Of a DNA stretch of 6,045 nucleotides, positions 1-5,436 are shown in pieces. The stretch lies in contig PLYG01000331.1 in NCBI GenBank assembly GCA_003153335.1, forward strand, positions 1,022 through 7,066, written 5' to 3'. Every line of letters starts with the position of its first letter. Positions within the stretch are counted from its first letter, which is position 1. The notes under the pieces are model-generated. The model had not been told where the DNA came from and made no database searches. It worked only from the letters and a program-made list of their open reading frames with translations. The position numbers and the translations under genes were made by a program. The stretch is from Betaproteobacteria bacterium (lineage in GTDB: Bacteria; Pseudomonadota; Gammaproteobacteria; Burkholderiales; Casimicrobiaceae).

Positions 1-623
1 TGCGCGAACATCATCAGCTCGACGTCGGTGGGATCGCGCCCCAGCCGGATAAAATTCTCGGCCAGGTAGTCGATTTCGTCGTCCGACAGCGCGAGACCCA
101 TGTCGATATTCGCGCGCTCCAGCGCGCCGCGCCCGCGCGCCTGCACCGGCACGCTGGCCTGCGGCCGCGGCGGGACGTGATCGAACAGCGCATCGGCCGC
201 GGCGAACGACTCCAGCACTGTCTGGGTCATCCGGTCGTGAATCAGGGGCAGCAGCACTCCATCGTCGATGGGCGCACCGCAGACGTAGTACGCGGCGCCG
301 CGCTCGATACGCGACACGGCATCGAGGCCGCAATTGCGCGCAATGTCGGTGGCCTTGGATGACCACGGCGAAATCGTGCCAGGGCGCGGCACGACCAGAT
401 GCATGCGGCCCGCCGGCTGGCCTGCGCCCTGCTGCGGCCCATAGGTCAGCAGCCGATCGAGTCTGGACCGCTCGTCAGGTGACAACGGCCTCTCGACTTC
501 GATGAAATGCCAGTACTCCGCGGCCAGCCCGACGGGACCGGATGCGGATAAAGCGTGCTGCAAGCGTTGGAGACGAAAAGCGGAGAGCGCGGGACGGCCG
601 CGTAAATGCAGAATGGTGGCCAT
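1..623 (-). CDS. purL: Phosphoribosylformylglycinamidine synthase, N-terminal part (runs off left edge)
   Basis: PurL (FGAM synthase) converts FGAR, ATP and glutamine to FGAM in the fourth step of de novo purine synthesis, in the cytosol. Only the first 207 codons are in the window; the large single-chain proteobacterial form is about 1,300 residues. Translating the minus strand gives an N-terminus with LRGRPALSAFR (residues 7-17), the usual start of the PurS-like N-terminal domain. EYWHFIEVERPLS follows at about 34-46, then GTISPWSSKATDIARNCGL, the hallmark PurL motif. The linker segment ends with LAENFIRLGRDPTDVELMMFA at the edge, just before the family's usual QANSEHCRH motif. The ATG at 623-621 is chosen because an in-frame TAA lies about 10 codons upstream and the protein starts as the family does. 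No strong Shine-Dalgarno precedes it. The gene lies 136 nt downstream of cfa and appears to have its own promoter. The assignment is near certain; only the exact start is slightly open. Confidence 0.95.
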   Translation of the reverse strand, partial: MATILHLRGRPALSAFRLQRLQHALSASGPVGLAAEYWHFIEVERPLSPDERSRLDRLLTYGPQQGAGQPAGRMHLVVPRPGTISPWSSKATDIARNCGLDAVSRIERGAAYYVCGAPIDDGVLLPLIHDRMTQTVLESFAAADALFDHVPPRPQASVPVQARGRGALERANIDMGLALSDDEIDYLAENFIRLGRDPTDVELMMFA

Positions 624-655
624 GAACGCTAGGGGCGCCAGCGTCGTAAAGCGCG

Positions 656-661
656 ATTATA
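656..661 (-). promoter_or_regulatory. Putative -10 box of a purL promoter
   Basis: A perfect TATAAT hexamer is read on the minus strand 32 nt upstream of the purL ATG. It predicts a transcription start near 649 and a short 5' leader of about 26 nt. The -35 region at the right spacing (about 679-684, TGGGGC) is poor, so the promoter may need an activator or be weak. In this GC-rich gap the AT-rich hexamer stands out, but the assignment rests on position and sequence only. Confidence 0.5.
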
Positions 662-698
662 CGCTGCCCTGCCATCGCGCCCCACGGGAAATCGACCG

Positions 699-710
699 CG
701 CCACGTGGCG
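699..710. repeat. 12-bp perfect palindrome upstream of the putative purL promoter
   Basis: CGCCACGTGGCG is a perfect palindrome centred about 55 nt upstream of the predicted purL transcription start. It could be an operator for a dimeric regulator, but a palindrome of this length is expected about once by chance in a GC-rich window of this size. It does not resemble the gammaproteobacterial PurR operator core (ACGCAAACGTTTGCGT, from memory). Confidence 0.25.
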
Positions 711-721
711 GGCCGTCACCG

Positions 722-748
722 AAAAAGTCCGGACCCGTTGTCGACGGG
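722..748 (-). terminator. Possible intrinsic terminator after cfa
   Basis: Read on the minus strand just past the cfa stop, CCCGT-CGACA-ACGGG forms a 5-bp stem with a 5-nt loop (748-734). A seven-base spacer and a run of five T (726-722) follow. The stem is short and the T run is not directly adjacent, so it would be a weak terminator. Its place between cfa and a gene with its own -10 box supports the call. Confidence 0.35.
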
Positions 749-759
749 CGTTGTTTGCC

Positions 760-1995
760 TCAGCCGCCGGCGCGTTCCGGGTACATGAACTCGCGGGTCC
801 ATGGCAGTTCGGTGCGCCCAGCCTGCGCCTGCCTGCTGGCCAGAATCTGGTAAATGTTCATCCAGCCCTGAGCAAACCCGTACGAACAGCCCATCAAGTA
901 GAGCCGCCATACCCGCAATGTTTTTTGATCAACCAGCTTCGCCGCTTCCGCCAGGCGCTCTTCCAGTCGGTCCGACCACTGTTCGAGCGTCTTCGCGTAA
1001 TGCGGACGCAGGCTTTCGACGTCGGACACTTCGAGGTTCTGCGCCGCCATTTCGCGCAGCGCCAGCGCCACGTGCGGCAACTCCCCATGCGGGAATACAT
1101 ACTTGTCGATGAAGCCGCCGGCGTCAGAACCGACTTCGTGGCTGTCGACGTCGCTGGAGGTGATGCCGTGATTGAGGAACAGGCCGCGATCGCGCAAGAG
1201 GCGCCTGACCGTGCCGAAGTAAATCGGCAGGTTGCTCAAGCCCACATGCTCGAACATCCCGATGCTGGCGATCTTGTCGAACACGGCTTCGCCCTGCACG
1301 TCCCGATAGTCGAGCAGCAGCACGCGGCACCGATCCTGTATCCCGGCGGCCTGGATGCGTTCCTGGGCGACCTGGAACTGATTTTCGGACAGCGTGATGC
1401 CAGTGGCGTCGACGCCGTAGGCTTCCACCGCATGAATGATCAGTCCGCCCCAGCCGCATCCGATGTCGAGGAATTTTTCGCCGGGTTTCAGCATCAGTTT
1501 GCGGCAGATGTGATCGAGCTTCTGGGTCTGCGCCGTGTCGATGTCCTCCTCTCCGGTGCGAAAGTAGGCGCAGGAATACACCATGCGCCGGTCGAGCCAG
1601 AGCCGGTAGAAGCCGTTCGACACATCGTAGTGGCGGCGTATCGCGCCGCGGTCGACCCGCCGCGTATGCTTGCTCACCGCCAGGGCCACGCGCTGCCAGG
1701 CGCTGACGCCTGCGCTGTTGGTCAGTTGGTCCGCGGCGCAGATCACGTCGCGCAGCGGCCCCTCGATTTCGAGTTCACCTTCGACATACGCTTCGGCCAG
1801 TGAACCCAGCGTCGGTCGCACAAAATGCTTGAGCGAGGCCGCCGTGGGCAGTTTCATCCGGACCCTGGATTCGGGACCGAACGAGAATACCCTGCCGTCC
1901 CACAACTCGATCGAAAGCGGCGCCGAAACCTTTGCGCGCAACGACTCAAAGGCCTCCTCGACGCCCGTGTCCATCCACGACGAAGCGAACTTCAT
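760..1995 (-). CDS. cfa: Cyclopropane-fatty-acyl-phospholipid synthase
   Basis: The enzyme adds a methylene group from S-adenosylmethionine across the cis double bond of acyl chains in membrane phospholipids. It acts at the inner face of the cytoplasmic membrane and typically strengthens it against acid and solvents. The protein has 411 residues (E. coli Cfa about 382). An N-terminal lipid-binding domain covers roughly 1-110, followed by a SAM methyltransferase domain. Visible motifs are RRHYDVSNGFY (120-130), YSCAYF with Cys142, the SAM loop FLDIGCGWGG (175-184), MFEHVG with Glu249, NHGIT with His276 and Ile278, DKYVFPHGELPH (297-308) and RPHY with Tyr333. From memory these match the E. coli bicarbonate-site residues C139, E239, H266, I268 and Y317, so the active site looks intact. 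The C-terminus extends about 13 residues beyond the E. coli enzyme. The ATG at 1995 has a strong Shine-Dalgarno and a plausible promoter, so cfa can be expressed separately from the upstream cluster. Confidence 0.95.
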   Translation of the reverse strand: MKFASSWMDTGVEEAFESLRAKVSAPLSIELWDGRVFSFGPESRVRMKLPTAASLKHFVRPTLGSLAEAYVEGELEIEGPLRDVICAADQLTNSAGVSAWQRVALAVSKHTRRVDRGAIRRHYDVSNGFYRLWLDRRMVYSCAYFRTGEEDIDTAQTQKLDHICRKLMLKPGEKFLDIGCGWGGLIIHAVEAYGVDATGITLSENQFQVAQERIQAAGIQDRCRVLLLDYRDVQGEAVFDKIASIGMFEHVGLSNLPIYFGTVRRLLRDRGLFLNHGITSSDVDSHEVGSDAGGFIDKYVFPHGELPHVALALREMAAQNLEVSDVESLRPHYAKTLEQWSDRLEERLAEAAKLVDQKTLRVWRLYLMGCSYGFAQGWMNIYQILASRQAQAGRTELPWTREFMYPERAGG

Positions 1996-1999
1996 GACG

Positions 2000-2008
2000 T
2001 CCCTTCCC
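2000..2008 (-). promoter_or_regulatory. Ribosome binding site of cfa
   Basis: GGGAAGGGA on the minus strand ends 4 nt before the cfa ATG. It is purine-rich and is the best Shine-Dalgarno candidate in the window, which fixes the cfa start. Confidence 0.7.
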
Positions 2009-2021
2009 GGTTCGAATGTAA

Positions 2022-2050
2022 ATTGTGCCCCAATCGGGGGGGCTTGCCAA
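2022..2050 (-). promoter_or_regulatory. Putative sigma-70-type promoter for cfa
   Basis: On the minus strand TTGGCA (2050-2045, 5 of 6 to TTGACA) is followed after 17 nt by CACAAT (2027-2022, 4 of 6 to TATAAT). The predicted start near 2015 gives a leader of about 20 nt carrying the strong Shine-Dalgarno. The spacer is unusually GC-rich and contains CCCC-GATT-GGGG, which can fold as a small hairpin or act as a protein site. The neighbouring gap back to 2115 shows no clear terminator for the upstream gene, so readthrough is also possible. Confidence 0.45.
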
Positions 2051-2115
2051 TGATACAGATAAAACCCGGCACCTCTGCGCCCATCCGGCGCGGGCCAGTC
2101 CCAGGCGCCGCGCGA

Positions 2116-2970
2116 TCAGGCCATCCCCAGCGGCATCTTTCCGGTTGGAGGTGGAAAGATGCGATCGAGATCGGCCAGGTCGGCGGGAGTAAGCACCAGA
2201 TCCAGCGCGGCGCGATTGGCCCGGATATGCGCCTCGGACACGGCCTTCGGAATGGCGATGACGCCCTGCTGCCGGACCAGCCACGTCAGCGCAATTTGCG
2301 CAGTCGTGGCGCCGTGCCGTTCCGCCACTTGCTTCAAGGCAGCCGAGCGCAACGTGCGCCCGCCCTGATCGATCGGACAGTACGCCATCACCGGCATCCG
2401 CCGTTCCCGGCACCAGGGCAGCAGATCCCATTCGATGCCGCGCTCGGCCAGGTTGTAGAGCACCTGGTTGGATGCGCACTGTCCGCCGCCCTGGATTGCC
2501 GCGAGTTCGTCCATGTCACGGGTATCGAAATTGGAGACGCCCCAGTCGCGGATCTTGGCCGAAGCCTGCAACTGTTCGAACGCGCGCACCGTGTCCGCAA
2601 GCGGATGCGAGCCGCGCCAATGCAGCAGGTAAAGGTCGATCTGCTCGACCCCCAGACGCGCCAGGCTACGCTCGCACGCCGCGATCGTTCCGCGCAACGA
2701 CGCGTTGTGCGGACTTACCTTGGAGACGACGAACGATTGCCCGCGCCGGCCCTTGATGGCCGCGCCGACCACTTCTTCCGCACCGCCGTCGCCATACATT
2801 TCGGCGGTGTCGATCAGGGTAATCCCCAGATCGAGCCCCAACTGCAACGCAGCGATTTCGCGCGCACGCTCGGTCTTGCGCTCGCCCATATGCCAGGTTC
2901 CTTGCCCGAGACCGGGCACCTGCCGGCCGGACGGCAATTTCACGATAGGGATAGTCACGGGATGGCGCAC
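2116..2970 (-). CDS. yeaE: Aldo/keto reductase, YeaE-like (methylglyoxal/2-oxoaldehyde reductase)
   Basis: This is a cytosolic NADPH-dependent aldo/keto reductase with a TIM-barrel fold. E. coli YeaE reduces methylglyoxal and similar carbonyls. The product has 284 residues, the length I recall for YeaE. The catalytic tetrad is visible: Asp54 and Tyr59 (IDTAEMYGDGG), Lys84 (VVSKV) and His117 (LYLLHW). GVSNF (144-148), ASNQVLYNL (167-174), RGIEWDLLPWC (177-187), MPVMAY (192-197) and the NADPH-binding segment IPKAVSEAHIRAN (240-252) agree with YeaE as I remember it. The stop of acuI (TGA) is followed at once by the GTG chosen here, which suggests translational coupling. A second GTG at codon 5 (2958) would give MTIPIVKL and is equally close to the family start; neither has a clear Shine-Dalgarno. 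The substrate is inferred from family. Confidence is high for the family and moderate for the specific role. Confidence 0.92.
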   Translation of the reverse strand: MRHPVTIPIVKLPSGRQVPGLGQGTWHMGERKTERAREIAALQLGLDLGITLIDTAEMYGDGGAEEVVGAAIKGRRGQSFVVSKVSPHNASLRGTIAACERSLARLGVEQIDLYLLHWRGSHPLADTVRAFEQLQASAKIRDWGVSNFDTRDMDELAAIQGGGQCASNQVLYNLAERGIEWDLLPWCRERRMPVMAYCPIDQGGRTLRSAALKQVAERHGATTAQIALTWLVRQQGVIAIPKAVSEAHIRANRAALDLVLTPADLADLDRIFPPPTGKMPLGMA

Positions 2971-3954
2971 TCACTTATTGACGTTGACCACCAGACGCCC
3001 CCGCACTTTCCCGGCGAGAATGTCCGATGCCGCGGCCAGCGCCTCGGCCAGGGTAATCTCATGGGTGATCGCAGCGAGTCGCAAAGGATCGAGTTCGGCG
3101 GCCAGCGCATTCCACGCCGCGATGCGTTTGCCCTTGGGCGCCATCACGCTGTCGACGCCGTACAGCGTCACGCCGCGCAGGATGAACGGCGCGACAGTGC
3201 CCGGAAAGTCCATCCCCTGCGCCAGCCCGCACGCCGCCACGGCGCCGCCATATTTCGTCGCGGCGCAGGCATTGACCAAGGTGTGCGATCCCACCGCGTC
3301 GACCACGCCGGCCCAGCGTTCACGCGCCAGCGGCTTGCCCGGCGCCGACAATAGCGCGCGATCGATCACCTCGGCCGCGCCCAGATCCTTGAGGTACCCG
3401 GTTTCGTCCAGCTTTCCGGTCGAGGCCACGACGCGAAATCCGCGCCCGCTAAGCAACGCGATGGCCACACTTCCCACGCCGCCCGACGCGCCGGTGACCA
3501 GCACCTCGCCTTGGGCCGGGGTCACGCCGTGGCGCTCCAGCGCCTGCACGCACAACATCGCCGCGTAACCTGCAGTGCCGATGGCCATCGCCTGCCGCGG
3601 CGTGAACGCAGCGGGCATCGGAATCAGCCAGTCGCCTGAGAGGCGCGCCTTTTGCGCGAGACCACCGCTATGCGATTCGCCCACCCCCCAGCCGTTGAGC
3701 ACGACTGACTCGCCTGGCTTGAAATCCGGATGCGTGCTCGCTTCCACGGTGCCGGCGCAATCGATGCCCGGCACCAGTGGAAACTTGCGGATTACCGGCG
3801 AGCGGCCGGTAATCGCCAGGCCGTCCTTGTAGTTGATGGTCGAATACGCGACCCGCACCGTGACATTGCCCTCGGGCAATTGCGCATCGTCGAGTTCGGT
3901 CAGCGTGCATTGATAGCGGTCGCCGGGCTTGTCGACCAGTAGTGCCTTGAACAT
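2971..3954 (-). CDS. acuI: Acrylyl-CoA reductase (NADPH), YhdH/AcuI family
   Basis: AcuI is a zinc-free medium-chain dehydrogenase/reductase that reduces toxic acryloyl-CoA to propionyl-CoA with NADPH. It is important where acrylate, DMSP or 3-hydroxypropionate is metabolised. The 327-residue product matches E. coli YhdH/AcuI (about 324) throughout. It shows LPEGNVTVRV (26-35), NYKDGLAITG (41-50), PGIDCAGTV (62-70), NGWGVGESHSGGLA (87-100), IGTAGYAAMLCV (125-136), the Rossmann loop VTGASGGVGS (153-162), YGGAVAACGLA (235-245) and PFILRGVTLYGVDSV (256-270). A longer reading frame could start at 4029, but the ATG at 3954 gives the family N-terminus (MFKALL) and has a good Shine-Dalgarno. The start follows the S41 gene by 46 nt, and the stop abuts the aldo/keto reductase. 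A perfect inverted repeat lies within codons 47-55. Family assignment is firm; whether acrylate is the real substrate here is inference. Confidence 0.93.
   Translation of the reverse strand: MFKALLVDKPGDRYQCTLTELDDAQLPEGNVTVRVAYSTINYKDGLAITGRSPVIRKFPLVPGIDCAGTVEASTHPDFKPGESVVLNGWGVGESHSGGLAQKARLSGDWLIPMPAAFTPRQAMAIGTAGYAAMLCVQALERHGVTPAQGEVLVTGASGGVGSVAIALLSGRGFRVVASTGKLDETGYLKDLGAAEVIDRALLSAPGKPLARERWAGVVDAVGSHTLVNACAATKYGGAVAACGLAQGMDFPGTVAPFILRGVTLYGVDSVMAPKGKRIAAWNALAAELDPLRLAAITHEITLAEALAAASDILAGKVRGRLVVNVNK
3790..3814. repeat. Perfect inverted repeat within acuI (10-bp arms, 5-nt loop)
   Basis: On the plus strand GATTACCGGC (3790-3799) and GCCGGTAATC (3805-3814) are exact reverse complements separated by GAGCG. 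The repeat falls in codons for the ITGRSPVI segment, a conserved stretch of the family. It has no T run behind it on either strand, so it does not look like a terminator. Confidence 0.6.
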
Positions 3955-3956
3955 GA

Positions 3957-3965
3957 CTTCCCTTT
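3957..3965 (-). promoter_or_regulatory. Ribosome binding site that sets the acuI start
   Basis: AAAGGGAAG on the minus strand lies just upstream of the ATG at 3954 (AGGGA ends 4 nt before it). It supports that codon over the in-frame ATG at 4029, which lies within the end of the S41 gene. Confidence 0.65.
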
Positions 3966-4000
3966 CGTTGAATAGTGCCTGCCAGGAGCTTAACAGCCTG

Positions 4001-5431
4001 TCAGTGCTCTTCCGCAATGCGTTGCGCACGTTGCATGATCCAGTCTTTGGCCACGGCCAGATCGCGGTCGACGCCCTCGCGCAAGTCGGCCAGCGTCAGC
4101 GGCACTTCGCGATCCGGACGCATGCCGGCACCTTCCATCCGGTTGCCCAGCGGCGTAATGAATCCCGATTCGGCCACGAATAACGCGCCACCCCCGGGTA
4201 GCCGGTACCCGGTGCCTCGCACAGCGACCACGCATCCGCAACTGGGGTGGCCCACGATCCAGGCACCGCGCTGTTCACGCAACACCGTCGCGAGCAGTTC
4301 CGATGAGCTGGCCGTATAGCCATCGATCAGAATCGCCAGTGGCCCCGTGTAGGCGTGGGGGCTGGCAATGATCCGGATTTCCGGCGGCACCGACCGCGCT
4401 TGCGGCCAGGAGCCGCCGTCGGGCGTGGCCGGGCCGCTTGCGCGCGCCTGCCGGGTGAGCACATGACGCGATTCCGGAAAAAACGACTGCGCAATGGACA
4501 GCATCGCCCCGATGCTGCCGCCGGGATTGCCGCGCAGGTCGAGCACCAAGCCGTCGGTATCGGTCAGCGCGCCCAGCGCGCGGCCAAAATCGGCTGCTGC
4601 TTCGGGACGAAAGCGATTGAAGGCGATGTAACCGACATTGCCCTCCAGCATGCGGCGGGTAACGACCAGCGGCACCTCGCGCTCAGCGCGCTTCAATTCG
4701 AATCGCACCACGCCCTGCGCCCCCTTGATATCACGGACATCGAGCACCAGCGGCTCGCTGCCGCGTCCCGCACCCAGGCGGCCATAAATGCCGCGCAGCC
4801 GGCGCTCGGGCGAAGCGTCGGCCGGTGCATCGGCCCGCAGCCGGGCGAGGCGCTTACGGGCTGCTTCGCCGTTCACGGCTTCGATGATCATGCCGGCGGA
4901 GAGACCTGCGCGTGCTGCGTCGGTGTCCGGCAGGACCTGGACGATCGCTACCTCGCCATCGACCTCGGCCACGCGCAGCCCGAACGTCGATACGACATAG
5001 TCCAGCCGGTTGCGATAGTCGCGGGCGTTGTAGACGCGGGTGTGCGAGTCCCGCAGTTCTCCGACCATGCGGCCGAGCAGCGCGTAGAACGCGGCATCGG
5101 TCGGCACGCGCTCGATCTGCGGCAGATAGCGCAAGCGCACCGCTTCCCAGTCGACGCCATTGAATGCCGGATCATAGAAGCGTTCGTGAACTATCCGCCA
5201 CGCCTGATCGAACGCGGCTTCCCGCAACCGGACGTCGGCCAGTTCCGCGGAGAACGCCGGCGCCGGCGCGGTCGACGCCGCGGCGGGAGACGATTGCGAA
5301 TGATGCGGCGCCGGCGCCAGCGAGGTGCACGCTGCCGCCAATGCAACGCTCAACGCAGCCGCTGTCAGCCCGGCCCGGCGCGCGGACAGGGCTTGCCAGG
5401 AATACGACAGCCAGCACAGCGGAGGCTGCAT
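4001..5431 (-). CDS. S41-family peptidase-like lipoprotein with PDZ domain (catalytic Lys replaced by Cys)
   Basis: The 476-residue product is related to C-terminal processing peptidases. Residues 1-35 look like an export signal: a basic stretch (SARRAG), a hydrophobic core (LTAAALSVALAA) and Cys35 in AAAC, a plausible but not ideal lipobox. A low-complexity Ala/Pro/Ser linker runs to about 60. The S41 N-terminal helical domain follows (about 65-135, ending LRDSHT), then a PDZ domain (about 145-262, with ARAGLSAGMIIEAVNG at 173-188) and the protease core from GNVGYIAFNRF (264-274). VLDLRGNPGGS (296-306) and the nucleophile region YTASSSELL (372-380, likely Ser375) are present. The position 25 residues on, normally Lys in GKG, is Cys400 in PSCGCV. 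The usual C-terminal EGAGMRPDREVPL is at 433-445. The ATG at 5431 is preferred over 5521 because it leaves a 5-nt gap after the esterase and puts the signal at the N-terminus. Family is firm; proteolytic activity is uncertain. Confidence 0.88.
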   Translation of the reverse strand: MQPPLCWLSYSWQALSARRAGLTAAALSVALAAACTSLAPAPHHSQSSPAAASTAPAPAFSAELADVRLREAAFDQAWRIVHERFYDPAFNGVDWEAVRLRYLPQIERVPTDAAFYALLGRMVGELRDSHTRVYNARDYRNRLDYVVSTFGLRVAEVDGEVAIVQVLPDTDAARAGLSAGMIIEAVNGEAARKRLARLRADAPADASPERRLRGIYGRLGAGRGSEPLVLDVRDIKGAQGVVRFELKRAEREVPLVVTRRMLEGNVGYIAFNRFRPEAAADFGRALGALTDTDGLVLDLRGNPGGSIGAMLSIAQSFFPESRHVLTRQARASGPATPDGGSWPQARSVPPEIRIIASPHAYTGPLAILIDGYTASSSELLATVLREQRGAWIVGHPSCGCVVAVRGTGYRLPGGGALFVAESGFITPLGNRMEGAGMRPDREVPLTLADLREGVDRDLAVAKDWIMQRAQRIAEEH

Positions 5432-5436
5432 GATGT

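Noticed and set aside
502..1803. 433-codon plus-strand open frame antisense to cfa and purL
   Set aside because: It is a shadow of cfa in GC-rich DNA where antisense stops are rare. The translation has no recognisable domain, while the minus strand holds motif-perfect Cfa and the PurL N-terminus.
2050..2115. Possible terminator after the aldo/keto reductase
   Set aside because: GCCC-N9-GGGC can pair, but the nearest T-rich stretch (GGGTTTTA) is too far from the stem to act as a standard intrinsic terminator.
1946..2479. 177-codon minus-strand open frame across the reductase/cfa gap
   Set aside because: It lies in another frame of the aldo/keto reductase and overlaps the cfa start. It has no recognisable motifs and would cover the cfa promoter and ribosome binding site.
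1825..3354. 509-codon plus-strand open frame
   Set aside because: It spans parts of cfa, the whole aldo/keto reductase and part of acuI in antisense, including their intergenic gap. The product is Arg/His/Gln-rich with no family signature, so it is a compositional artefact.
3961..4000. Possible terminator between the S41 gene and acuI
   Set aside because: Only a four-base CAGG/CCTG stem with mismatches is visible and there is no T run on the minus strand.
3955..4029. 25-codon N-terminal extension of acuI from the ATG at 4029
   Set aside because: It overlaps the end of the S41 gene, is absent from the family, and the inner ATG at 3954 has a good Shine-Dalgarno.
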